DNA of 6,918 nucleotides from Candidatus Berkelbacteria bacterium (GCA_016844295.1 JAENIV010000063.1:1-6918), one strand, 5' to 3'. Shown: positions 1 to 6,294, counted from the stretch's first letter. Notes: generated by a model from the sequence alone, not told the origin. Made by a program: numbers and translations.

Positions 1-130
1 TTAAAAACCGGTGCAAAATTGCCATCGTAACGATTTTTCCGACTTCTTCAATCTGTTTTTCGGCCTCCTCCACGCTAAAACCAATTGATTGGAGGCTTTT
101 TTTAATAGTTTCTAATCTCTCTTTATCCAT
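1..130 (-). CDS. Small hypothetical protein, 3' end cut by window edge
   Basis: An open frame of 43 codons begins with ATG at 130-128 and runs off the left edge without a stop. The visible protein starts MDKERLETIKKSLQSIGF and continues through a charged, glutamate- and lysine-rich stretch into VTMAILHRFL, so it looks like a short helical protein. The start is supported by GGAGG at 139-135, four bases upstream. The ATG shares one base with the TAA stop of the 65-residue gene before it (TAATG), a classic translational-coupling arrangement. The helical pattern ending in a hydrophobic segment with an arginine loosely recalls small CPR proteins of the DUF5663 type, but this is only an impression and I give no function. 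It would be the last visible member of the murF-mraY transcription unit. Confidence 0.6.
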   Translation of the reverse strand, partial: MDKERLETIKKSLQSIGFSVEEAEKQIEEVGKIVTMAILHRFL

Positions 131-327
131 TAATCCTCCACTCTAGTACCGCGCATTTCCCCCAAAGCAAGACGCAAAAAGTCAAAATCACCCGCTTCCC
201 AAAGTTGAGCCATTTGACTATGTACAGATTCTCCTTGCAGTTGCTCCTTTTGAGATTCTATCCATCCCCGCCCTCGAACGACTCGATTCGGCTGCGATTC
301 TTCTTCGATAACTGGTGTTGTTTCCAT
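130..327 (-). CDS. Hypothetical 65-residue acidic protein downstream of mraY
   Basis: This is a complete small gene of unknown function. A strong Shine-Dalgarno (AAAGGAG, 339-333) sits five bases before the ATG, which makes it more than a chance frame. It starts 24 bases after the mraY stop and its TAA overlaps the next start codon, so it is co-transcribed with mraY. The protein has an acidic N-terminus (TTPVIEEES), a basic patch (NRVVRGRGWIESQKEQ) and a C-terminal half that looks helical (SQMAQLWEAGDFDFLRLAL). There is no signal peptide, membrane segment or recognisable catalytic motif. It occupies the place where murD or ftsW often follows mraY. I do not recognise the family. The strand, RBS and spacing argue that it is real; its role is open. 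Confidence 0.65.
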   Translation of the reverse strand: METTPVIEEESQPNRVVRGRGWIESQKEQLQGESVHSQMAQLWEAGDFDFLRLALGEMRGTRVED

Positions 328-351
328 AAAAACTCCTTTGAATTTTATATA

Positions 352-1374
352 TCATCCCCGGCCAATTAATGCAATCATAAGCCCAATTGAAGCGGTAACT
401 GCCGCAATAACCCAAAATCGCATCGTAACTTTTGCTTCAGGCCAACCTAATGCCTCAAAGTGATGATGGATCGGGGCTGATAAAAAGATCTTTTTCTTAA
501 AGAATTTTTTTGAAATAATTTGGATTATTACAGAAAATGCCTCGAGGACGAAAATAAATCCTATGATTGGTAAAACGGCTACAGAATTTGTCAAAAAAGC
601 AATCACAGCCAGGGTCATTCCTAGGGCCATCGACCCGGTATCTCCCATAAAAAACCGTGCTGGATAAATATTAAACCATAAAAATGCTAATAAAGCGCCG
701 ACGATGGTTCCGCAAAAAGCCGCTAAGGCAATTTTCCCTTGGACTAAAGCGATCATGGCATATGAAGCAAAGGAAATTGCTAAAGTTCCACCGGCTAATC
801 CGTCTAAACCGTCAGTTTCGTTGACAGCAAAAGCAAAAAATACAATTGCCAAAATAAATAATGGGATATACCACCAACCAATAAAAAAATCTCCGACGCC
901 GGGAACATGAAAAACGTCCCAACCCAATTTAAAGAAAAACCACCAGGCCCCAACAGCCGCTATAGCCAAGTATATTAAAAATTTAAACCTAAATCTTAAA
1001 CCGATTCCCTGCGGTCCAGAACCTCGGATATTAGCAAGGTCATCAAATGCCCCGATAACCCCAGTGGCAACAAGGGCAAACAAAGGTAACCATGTTCCCG
1101 CCCTTGATAAATTAAAAAGTAAAGTAATAACCGCAACCGTCACCCAAATTAGTAATCCTCCCATGGTCGGTGTGTTGGCTTTTTCTTTGTGAAGTTTATA
1201 AAATATCGGTGCTTTTGATTCGTCAAATCCCGTCTTGCGAATTCTTTTACCAAGACGATTGCGATATAAAAAATCTGTAAATAACGGAGTCCAAATAACG
1301 GCGATTATAAATGACAAGGCCGTAAGCCAAAATATTTTTGCTAAATTTGGTAAATAGAGTTGGATTACTTCCAT
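352..1374 (-). CDS. mraY: Phospho-N-acetylmuramoyl-pentapeptide-transferase (MraY)
   Basis: MraY is the integral membrane enzyme that transfers phospho-MurNAc-pentapeptide from UDP to undecaprenyl phosphate, giving lipid I on the inner face of the membrane. The 340-residue protein has the family's usual length and multiple hydrophobic segments. Diagnostic motifs appear in order: NTPTMGG at about 67-73, the paired aspartates DDLANI at 111-116, NETDGLDGLAGG at 185-196 with the catalytic-site aspartates, the NIYPARFFMGDTGS loop at 235-248, and the cytoplasmic HHH triad in APIHHHFEALGWPE at 300-313. It starts eight bases after the murF stop with no clear Shine-Dalgarno, so translation probably depends on coupling to murF. 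The stop is TGA. It uses the product of MurF directly, and nothing in the sequence suggests loss of activity. Confidence 0.97.
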   Translation of the reverse strand: MEVIQLYLPNLAKIFWLTALSFIIAVIWTPLFTDFLYRNRLGKRIRKTGFDESKAPIFYKLHKEKANTPTMGGLLIWVTVAVITLLFNLSRAGTWLPLFALVATGVIGAFDDLANIRGSGPQGIGLRFRFKFLIYLAIAAVGAWWFFFKLGWDVFHVPGVGDFFIGWWYIPLFILAIVFFAFAVNETDGLDGLAGGTLAISFASYAMIALVQGKIALAAFCGTIVGALLAFLWFNIYPARFFMGDTGSMALGMTLAVIAFLTNSVAVLPIIGFIFVLEAFSVIIQIISKKFFKKKIFLSAPIHHHFEALGWPEAKVTMRFWVIAAVTASIGLMIALIGRG

Positions 1375-1382
1375 ATTTTACA

Positions 1383-2645
1383 TTATTGTTTTAAGGCCTC
1401 GACAATTTCTTCCAAAGCCATACCGCGAGAGGCCTTTATTAAAATTATATCACCTTTACGCGCTTCATTCAAAAGATAAATTTTTAATTCGTCCTTGTCA
1501 GAGAATTTTTTTTCTGCACCGTAATCACCAGCCTTCTCGCCGATTGATAAAACAATATCAGCCACCTGGAGAGCATATCCGCCAATAAGTTTATGGGCAT
1601 CTTCGGAAATTTTACCCAACTCTAACATATCGCCCAAAACCGCGATTTTCCTACCGCCCGATAGATGCCTTGAGCCGTCAGGCGATTGGCGGACAGGTTG
1701 AGATGGTAATATTTTTAAAGTATTAAGAGCCGATTTTACTGACAAAGGATTCGCATTATAGACATCGTCGATAATTATACTCGCGTTTTTGCCGTGAAAA
1801 ACTTGCATGCGGTGTTTTTCGGGTCTGACATTTTTCAAGCCTTCAATTATAGCATTAGATTTTAATGATAATATTTCAGCAACCGCAGTAGACGCTAATG
1901 CCGGGTAAACATTTGCCTCTCTACCTAAAGTGTGAGTTTGGGCTAAAAATTTATTTTTCTCTGTTACAATTTGAAATTTTGTCAAAGGTAATAATGTTTT
2001 ATCGCTTTCATTTTGAATAATTTCGGTGGTGATATTTTTAGCTACAACATCCGCTTGCTTTTCTAAGGCGAAAGTAATGGTTTTAAAATTTCCACTTTCA
2101 GATATTTTCTCTAGGGTTTTATCATCGATGTTTAAAACAGCGGTCCCGCCTTCTTTCAACGCGTGTAATATTTGAGTTTTTTCTTGAATAATTTTTTCTA
2201 AACTTCCGAAAATCTCCAAGTGGGCGGAGCCGATATTGGTGATTACAGAAATTGTCGGTTTAACAAAAGTGGTAATAAATTTTACATCGCCCGGTTTGTC
2301 GGCGGCGATTTCTAAGACAAGGTATTTGGTTTGCGAATTAGCCCAAATTTTTATCGGAGCAGAAAATAGTACTGGAATCCACGCCCAAGGTGAAAAAAGT
2401 CTATCTAACGGAACGGGCGGTTTTTTAAAACCTAATATTGCCAAAGATACACCGTAGATTGTATTTAAGTTGCCTTCTGATTTACGCACTTGATTCCCAA
2501 AACCCGCCTTGAGAACTTCAAAAATTACTTCTTTGGTAGAAGTTTTTCCAGCCGAGCCAGTAACGGCAATTATTTCAGGCTTGACTCTTTTTAAATAAAG
2601 TCTTGCCCAAAATCTTAAGTAATTTTTTAATATTTTTGGAAACAT
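1383..2645 (-). CDS. murF: UDP-N-acetylmuramoyl-tripeptide--D-alanyl-D-alanine ligase (MurF), short form
   Basis: MurF adds D-Ala-D-Ala to the UDP-MurNAc-tripeptide in the cytoplasm using ATP. The central Mur ligase domain begins almost at once: P-loop TGSAGKTS at 29-36, the segment around EIAADKPGD at 112-120, and NIGSAHLE at 137-144. The C-terminal ligase domain follows, with DDVYNANPLS at 293-302, GRKIAVLGDMLELG at 331-344 and IKASRGMALEE at 403-413. At 420 residues it lacks the N-terminal UDP-binding domain found in textbook MurF, which seems common in CPR proteins. Fifteen residues at about 316-330 (QPVRQSPDGSRHLSG) interrupt the conserved run into GRKIAVLGDM and are encoded by a GC-rich palindromic insert. 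The gene starts 838 bases after the transpeptidase stop and likely has its own promoter at 2748-2776. A MurE- or MurT-like ligase is less likely, given the motifs and the mraY neighbour. Confidence 0.92.
   Translation of the reverse strand: MFPKILKNYLRFWARLYLKRVKPEIIAVTGSAGKTSTKEVIFEVLKAGFGNQVRKSEGNLNTIYGVSLAILGFKKPPVPLDRLFSPWAWIPVLFSAPIKIWANSQTKYLVLEIAADKPGDVKFITTFVKPTISVITNIGSAHLEIFGSLEKIIQEKTQILHALKEGGTAVLNIDDKTLEKISESGNFKTITFALEKQADVVAKNITTEIIQNESDKTLLPLTKFQIVTEKNKFLAQTHTLGREANVYPALASTAVAEILSLKSNAIIEGLKNVRPEKHRMQVFHGKNASIIIDDVYNANPLSVKSALNTLKILPSQPVRQSPDGSRHLSGGRKIAVLGDMLELGKISEDAHKLIGGYALQVADIVLSIGEKAGDYGAEKKFSDKDELKIYLLNEARKGDIILIKASRGMALEEIVEALKQ
1654..1700. repeat. In-frame GC-rich palindromic insertion inside murF
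   Basis: This GC-rich block stands out in otherwise AT-rich coding DNA and interrupts a conserved part of MurF just before GRKIAVLGDM. It contains an outer stem CCGCC (1654-1658) with GGCGG (1688-1692). The inner hairpin has arms GCC-T-TGA (1667-1673, one bulged base) and TCAGGC (1678-1683) around a GCCG loop. The added protein is about 15 residues, rich in Pro, Ser, Gly and Arg, as expected for a tolerated surface loop. It behaves like the palindromic coding elements known from Rickettsia (RPE), but homology to those is not claimed. Exact edges are uncertain by a few bases. Confidence 0.6.
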
Positions 2646-2671
2646 AATTTCTCATTCCACTAATCTTTTTC

Positions 2672-2735
2672 TCACGAATAATCGCGAATGAGATTAATCA
2701 TCCATTCGTGTTGATTCGTGAATAGTAAATTCGTC
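2672..2735. repeat. ATTCGTG dispersed repeat, copy A, with hairpin
   Basis: ATTCGTG-type heptamers occur at 2704, 2714 and 2729 (the last ATTCGTC), spaced 10 and 15 bases. The complementary arm TCACGAAT lies at 2672-2679. Arms 2672-2689 and 2704-2721 match at about 15 of 18 positions, so a long hairpin can form. A closely similar arrangement lies between mraZ and rsmH (6509-6578). If murF is transcribed from the promoter at 2748-2776, this hairpin lies in its leader RNA. Confidence 0.65.
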
Positions 2736-2747
2736 GGAATGTAATTC

Positions 2748-2776
2748 ATTATATGATATTTCTTGACTTTTGTCGA
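2748..2776 (-). promoter_or_regulatory. Sigma70-like promoter facing murF
   Basis: On the minus strand TCGACA (2776-2771) is followed after exactly 17 bases by TATAAT (2753-2748). This is a five-of-six -35 and a perfect -10 at optimal spacing. The start of transcription would be near 2741, giving a leader of about 95 bases that crosses the ATTCGTG hairpin before the murF ATG. The site lies within the same 44 bases as the promoter for the opposite gene. It explains how murF-mraY and the genes after them could be expressed despite the interruption of the cluster. Confidence 0.7.
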
Positions 2777-2791
2777 GGAATAGAATAAAAT
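2763..2791 (+). promoter_or_regulatory. Sigma70-like promoter of the DUF218 gene
   Basis: TTGACT (2763-2768) and TAAAAT (2786-2791) are separated by 17 bases, each one base from consensus. Transcription would begin near 2798, about 30 bases before the gene start. The -35 box lies inside the spacer of the opposing murF promoter, so the two cannot be occupied independently. Confidence 0.7.
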
Positions 2792-2813
2792 TTAAAGCTG
2801 TGAGTATCCGACG

Positions 2814-2820
2814 AAGGGAG
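2814..2820 (+). promoter_or_regulatory. Ribosome binding site deciding the DUF218 start
   Basis: AAGGGAG lies eight bases before the ATG at 2829. A competing ATG at 2825 is only four bases away and leads into a frame that stops after 23 codons, so 2829 is preferred. Confidence 0.65.
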
Positions 2821-2828
2821 CAAGATGG

Positions 2829-3416
2829 ATGCGCGTGCTCGTCTTTCTTTTTCCGAAAGCCATGCGAGGCGGCGAACATCACCCGGAGCAACTTGAAAGA
2901 GTCAGAACTGCAAATGACCTTTGGCTGCAATCAAGCTTCATAGGACATAACGATGTAACCGTGCTTTGTTCAAGCGGGTTAGCCAACTCTCGGGGCGTAT
3001 CTCTGGGTCAAACACTAAGGCAAGAGTTGATCCAGATAAGCAACGAGATAGGTTCACCACCGATATTTTCCGGTGATATTGTCGTCGGCGAGGAAGAATC
3101 AACCCATACAGGCGAGAATATCCGTCTTTCTAAAGCATTTCTGGAATCCGGATGGGGCAGGATCATTTGTGTGACCAGCCCGGGGTTTCTCTTCTTGCCG
3201 GGTCATACATCTCGAATCCAACGGTTGATACGAAACATTATCCCCGACCTTCCTGTCGAAATTGTTCCATGTAAACCTTATGGATCAATCTTATATCGAA
3301 TCGTGCGCGGGATCACAGAACTCATCCTCATTATGATGCTCTGGGTTGATCCGCAAGCGAAACTGCTTGACCGCTCAGGCCCAAAACGCATTGCGGATGC
3401 TGCTTCCAAACCTTAG
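2829..3416 (+). CDS. DUF218 (YdcF/SanA/ElyC-like) protein, antisense to the dcw cluster
   Basis: This 195-residue protein resembles the DUF218 family. It begins with a beta-strand (MRVLVFLFP) and a helix LERVRTANDLWLQ at 22-34, where the family has its RL..A..LY helix. VTVLCSSG follows at 43-50. The family signature E-x-S-x-x-T-x-E-N appears as EESTHTGEN at 89-97, then LSKAFLESGWGRIICVTSPGF at 100-120, matching the nucleotide-fold half with its VTS strand. The usual N-terminal glycine cluster is not evident. A hydrophobic stretch at about 163-173 could touch a membrane, but there is no signal peptide. E. coli ElyC and SanA affect envelope integrity; the substrate of this protein is unknown. 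The gene has its own promoter, RBS and terminator, runs opposite to all neighbours, and is visibly richer in G+C, consistent with later acquisition. It sits where murE usually lies. Family call fairly sure, function unknown. Confidence 0.75.
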   Translation: MRVLVFLFPKAMRGGEHHPEQLERVRTANDLWLQSSFIGHNDVTVLCSSGLANSRGVSLGQTLRQELIQISNEIGSPPIFSGDIVVGEEESTHTGENIRLSKAFLESGWGRIICVTSPGFLFLPGHTSRIQRLIRNIIPDLPVEIVPCKPYGSILYRIVRGITELILIMMLWVDPQAKLLDRSGPKRIADAASKP

Positions 3417-3433
3417 GCTCCTCTTTTTGCTTC

Positions 3434-3467
3434 GCGTCTTACTTCTCAGTAGGACGCTTTTGTTTTT
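3434..3467 (+). terminator. Intrinsic terminator of the DUF218 gene
   Basis: GCGTCTTAC (3434-3442) pairs with GTAGGACGC (3449-3457) over nine base pairs including one G-T pair, with a six-base loop TTCTCA, and is followed by TTTTGTTTTT (3458-3467). It begins 17 bases after the gene's TAG. On the minus strand no T-run follows the hairpin, so it should stop only plus-strand transcription. Confidence 0.85.
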
Positions 3468-3483
3468 AAAGGTCCTTGTTTCC

Positions 3484-5007
3484 TCATCCCTCCGTTGGAG
3501 GAACTCGGAAATAATCCAGCAGCCAATTCGCCAATTCGCCGAAAGTGGGTGCGGCCGAACTTTCTGCCCAATCAACATTTTTCGGTTGATCTAAACGGAC
3601 TAGCATGACAAATTTAGGATCATCAGCGGGCGCGAAACCAATGAAGGAGCCAATATGACGATCTTTGTAATAACCTCCGCCTGGTGAGGGTACTTGGGCT
3701 GTCCCGGTTTTTCCGGCAACTTTGTACCCTGAAACTGCAGCTTTTTTACCATGTCCGTTGATGACGACAGATACCATCATATCTTTAACTTTGTTGGCAA
3801 CATCGGTGTTAAAGACCCTTTTAACTTCCTTAGGCTCACGAAAATCTTTTGTACCGTCCGCGTTTGTAACTTCGGAAACAATATAAGGCTTCATGATTTT
3901 TCCGCCATTGGCAATCGCGGAAACAGCGGTTCCTAATTGGATAGGTGTAACTGTAATCCCCTGCCCGAAAGACACAGTGGCTCGCAAAGAATTTGACCAT
4001 TGCTTAACGTCTAAAACTTCCCCTGACGCTTCGGTATCAAGTTCGATCCCGGTTTTACGTCCGAAGCCGAAGTCTTTAAGATATTTATACTCGGTATCTT
4101 TGCCAAGTTGTTCAGAAACCCAGACCATGGCAACGTTGTCCGAATTTTCCAAAACTTGAGTCATGGTTTCTCGCCCATAAGCCTGGTCTGTGGATGTATG
4201 AATTTCGTAACTGTCTACCGTAACCATATTGGAAAAAACACCTTCAGTATCTGGCTGAACCTTACCTTCATTAATTGCTGCTGCCATAATTAGCGGTTTG
4301 AATACCGACCCAGGCTCCCAAGGACGGGCAATCGTCGGGTTATTAAAAACATTCTGGTCTTCTTTGGGAACTTCATTAAATTTATTGGGATCAAATGTAG
4401 GTTCACCGGCCATTGCCAAAATTGCACCGGTATTTGGATCCATAACTACGATTGATCCTGAATCAGCCGAATACTTTTTGACTGCTTTGCTTAAAACATT
4501 TTCACCTTTGCCTGTATCATTAACGAACCCTAAAACTTGAGACGCGAGTTCACCTTCCGGATAAAAACGCTTTGATTCGGGTAAAACGATTATTCCCTTG
4601 AGTTTTAAGGCCGCGATTTTATCGGCTTCCCCTTCTAAAAGACTGTGCTTTAGAGGCGGAACGTAATTCTTATCATTGTTTATTTGAGTAAATATATCTG
4701 ATTGTTGGATATCCAACAATGGTCCGAGTTTTTCAGCAACATCGTCCGGGTTTTTTATATTCCTTGGGATGGCCAAGACTTGGTAAAACTGTTTATTAGA
4801 TGCCAATGGAAATTGATCTGATGCATAAATTTTTCCTCTTTGTGCGGGTAGATCTTTTTTAACAATATATTGATCTTCTGCCTGGGCAGCATAAGCGGCG
4901 TGGCCTAAAACTTGTTTTTGGAATAAACGAAATAATAGACCTGCGGCTATACAGATAAAAATACCTAAAAGAAAGTTTAATCTTTTATACCAATAAATAT
5001 TTTCCAT
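3484..5007 (-). CDS. ftsI: Class B penicillin-binding protein (FtsI/PBP2-type peptidoglycan transpeptidase)
   Basis: This is the septal DD-transpeptidase that crosslinks peptidoglycan outside the membrane. One N-terminal membrane helix (about 11-28) anchors it, followed by the pedestal motif QRGKIY at 56-61. The catalytic domain carries all three penicillin-binding motifs: SVFK (serine 234, lysine 237) in WEPGSVFKPL, SDN at 289-291 and KTGT at 433-436. The C-terminus (GFAPADDPKFVMLV, WAESSAAPTFGE) resembles CPR homologues. At 507 residues it is short. VLGFVNDTGKG at 158-168 runs straight into ENVLSKAV at 169-176 and VVMDPNTGAILAMAG at 187-201. The usual GLE-x-x-Y...LTID-x-x-IQ linker of roughly 65 to 70 residues seems absent. 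It starts 58 bases after the FtsL-like gene with no clear Shine-Dalgarno. FtsI is preferred to an elongation PBP2 because of its dcw position. The stop is TGA. Confidence 0.92.
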   Translation of the reverse strand: MENIYWYKRLNFLLGIFICIAAGLLFRLFQKQVLGHAAYAAQAEDQYIVKKDLPAQRGKIYASDQFPLASNKQFYQVLAIPRNIKNPDDVAEKLGPLLDIQQSDIFTQINNDKNYVPPLKHSLLEGEADKIAALKLKGIIVLPESKRFYPEGELASQVLGFVNDTGKGENVLSKAVKKYSADSGSIVVMDPNTGAILAMAGEPTFDPNKFNEVPKEDQNVFNNPTIARPWEPGSVFKPLIMAAAINEGKVQPDTEGVFSNMVTVDSYEIHTSTDQAYGRETMTQVLENSDNVAMVWVSEQLGKDTEYKYLKDFGFGRKTGIELDTEASGEVLDVKQWSNSLRATVSFGQGITVTPIQLGTAVSAIANGGKIMKPYIVSEVTNADGTKDFREPKEVKRVFNTDVANKVKDMMVSVVINGHGKKAAVSGYKVAGKTGTAQVPSPGGGYYKDRHIGSFIGFAPADDPKFVMLVRLDQPKNVDWAESSAAPTFGELANWLLDYFRVPPTEG

Positions 5008-5065
5008 ATTTCGTCAGACCACTATATATATTGTCTTCCAAATTCGCTTAAATTTAAAGAATAAA

Positions 5066-5374
5066 TTATTTTTGAATCGGCTCGAGGTTTATGTTCTGAG
5101 CACTATTTTTAATTTCATTGAGCGACTTGAGCCTGGCGGATTCCAATTCTAATTGATTAACATCTGTTTGGGCTTTTTGCTTCTGTTCTTCGAGATCCAT
5201 AATTTTATATTTAAATGTTGATGCTTGAGTACTTTGTGAAAGATAAAAAAGGGCAGCGATAGCTAAAAGCGCTAAGGTAATAAATCTTAAAGAAATTGGA
5301 CCAATTTTTAATGATTTTGAAATAGTCCTTTTTCGAAAGCCACTTTGCCAACTATTATTTTGAGTAATGAGCAT
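5066..5374 (-). CDS. ftsL: FtsL/DivIC-like small bitopic division protein
   Basis: The 102-residue protein has a basic cytoplasmic N-terminus (FRKRTISKSLK), one membrane helix at about 29-46 (LRFITLALLAIAALFYLS) and a C-terminal helix rich in Glu, Lys, Gln and Leu (about 58-92) with coiled-coil character. That architecture, with its position between rsmH and the transpeptidase gene, fits FtsL or the related DivIC/FtsB proteins, which bridge the septal transpeptidase to the rest of the divisome. Sequence conservation in this family is poor, so the call rests on topology and context. The start is supported by GGGAGGGG at 5383-5376, though the gap to the ATG is unusually short. It begins 20 bases after the rsmH stop and is surely in the same operon. 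Confidence 0.75.
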   Translation of the reverse strand: MLITQNNSWQSGFRKRTISKSLKIGPISLRFITLALLAIAALFYLSQSTQASTFKYKIMDLEEQKQKAQTDVNQLELESARLKSLNEIKNSAQNINLEPIQK

Positions 5375-5394
5375 ACCCCTCCCAAATTATTAAT

Positions 5395-6294
5395 TTATAT
5401 TTTTATCGCACACCGTAGTTTAGCGGAACGCGCCTTGGGATTGTTGTTTATTTCTTCTTCTGAAGCGATAACCGGTTTGTTGGTAACTACTTTTAAATTT
5501 GGATTGTCTCGGAAAAAATTTTTAACGATTCTGTCTTCAAGCGAATGAAAGGAGATTACTACCATCCTTCCGCCTGGAGATAAAATCTGTAAACCTTGCT
5601 TTAGTCCGCTTTCCAATACTTTCAGTTCGTTGTTAACGGTCATTCTCAATGTCCTAAAAGTCGAAGTGGCAAAGTGTTTTTGACGATTAATCCGGTATTG
5701 TGGTGGTAGGGCTTTTTTAATAACCTCTACCAGTTGGTTTGTATAAATAATCGGCTGTTTTTTTCTTTCGAAAACAATTGCTTGGGCGATTTTGGCTGCG
5801 AATGGTTCTTCACCATATTTTTTTAAGATACTTTTTAAATCATTTTCGGCCCATTTGTTGACTATCTCTTGGGCTGAAAGTTTCTGGCTTTCGGGAGACA
5901 TACGCATGTCGAGGATTGAATCTTGGTTACCCGCCTTGCCACGAGGCAGGAAAGAAAAGCCTCTTTCGCTTGATGTTAATTGATACGTCGAAACGCCTAA
6001 GTCGAATAATACGCCATTTACTTCTTGGACCTTCCATTCCCGGATGATTAACCCCAAGTTGTCAAAATTTGAATGGGCAAAACTTACCCGTTCACCGAAC
6101 TCATCAAGGTTTTTCTTAGCGTTTTCTAGGGCCACAATGTCTTGATCGATGGCTAATAATTTTCCGTCTGGGGTTGTTTTTTCAAGGATTAATTTTGCAT
6201 GACCTCCGAAACCGCAAGTTGCATCAATAAAATTCTCATTTTGATGAGGGGCAAGGTTTTCGATAGTTTCATTGGTTAAAACTGGTATGTGCAT
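5395..6294 (-). CDS. rsmH: 16S rRNA (cytosine(1402)-N(4))-methyltransferase (RsmH/MraW)
   Basis: RsmH uses S-adenosylmethionine to methylate N4 of C1402 in the ribosomal P site. The 299-residue protein has the usual length and opens with the family's typical MHIPVLTNETIENL. The SAM-binding motif is DATCGFGGH at 24-32. Then come GVLFDLGVSTYQL at 94-106, LDMRM at 128-132, FRTLRMTVNNEL at 213-224, VISFHSLEDRIVKNFF at 246-261 and NNNPKARSAKLR at 283-294. Two departures are visible: HFAT at 207-210, where most homologues have HPAT, and an extra LPRGKAGNQ at 116-124 between GFSF and the conserved LDMRM, encoded by a palindromic insert. The start is fixed by homology and by an in-frame TAA three codons upstream; no Shine-Dalgarno lies at normal distance. 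The gene follows an unusually long structured spacer after mraZ. Confidence 0.96.
   Translation of the reverse strand: MHIPVLTNETIENLAPHQNENFIDATCGFGGHAKLILEKTTPDGKLLAIDQDIVALENAKKNLDEFGERVSFAHSNFDNLGLIIREWKVQEVNGVLFDLGVSTYQLTSSERGFSFLPRGKAGNQDSILDMRMSPESQKLSAQEIVNKWAENDLKSILKKYGEEPFAAKIAQAIVFERKKQPIIYTNQLVEVIKKALPPQYRINRQKHFATSTFRTLRMTVNNELKVLESGLKQGLQILSPGGRMVVISFHSLEDRIVKNFFRDNPNLKVVTNKPVIASEEEINNNPKARSAKLRCAIKI
5923..5950. repeat. In-frame palindromic insertion inside rsmH
   Basis: CCCGCCT (5930-5936) and AGGCAGG (5944-5950) form a seven-pair stem with one G-T pair around the loop TGCCACG. The block adds nine codons (LPRGKAGNQ) between the conserved GFSF and LDMRM segments of RsmH, where homologues normally have only a few residues. 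It is GC-rich against AT-rich surroundings. Together with the insert in murF, it suggests a family of small palindromic elements tolerated in coding regions of this genome. Confidence 0.6.

Noticed and set aside
704..910. Plus-strand frame antisense to mraY
   Set aside because: It is the complement of conserved MraY coding sequence, with no ribosome binding site and no family resemblance.
2825..2896. Alternative ATG at 2825 for the plus-strand gene
   Set aside because: The frame ends after 23 codons and the spacing to AAGGGAG is too short.
2694..2930. 78-residue minus-strand frame
   Set aside because: It overlaps the two promoters, the ATTCGTG repeat and the start of the DUF218 gene, and its protein shows no domain-like pattern.
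3346..3594. Plus- and minus-strand frames across the ftsI/DUF218 junction
   Set aside because: They run through the terminator hairpin and overlap both well-supported genes in other frames.
352..5007. Alternative genetic code with TGA as glycine
   Set aside because: TGA ends mraY and ftsI exactly where the family proteins end, so the standard assignment fits.
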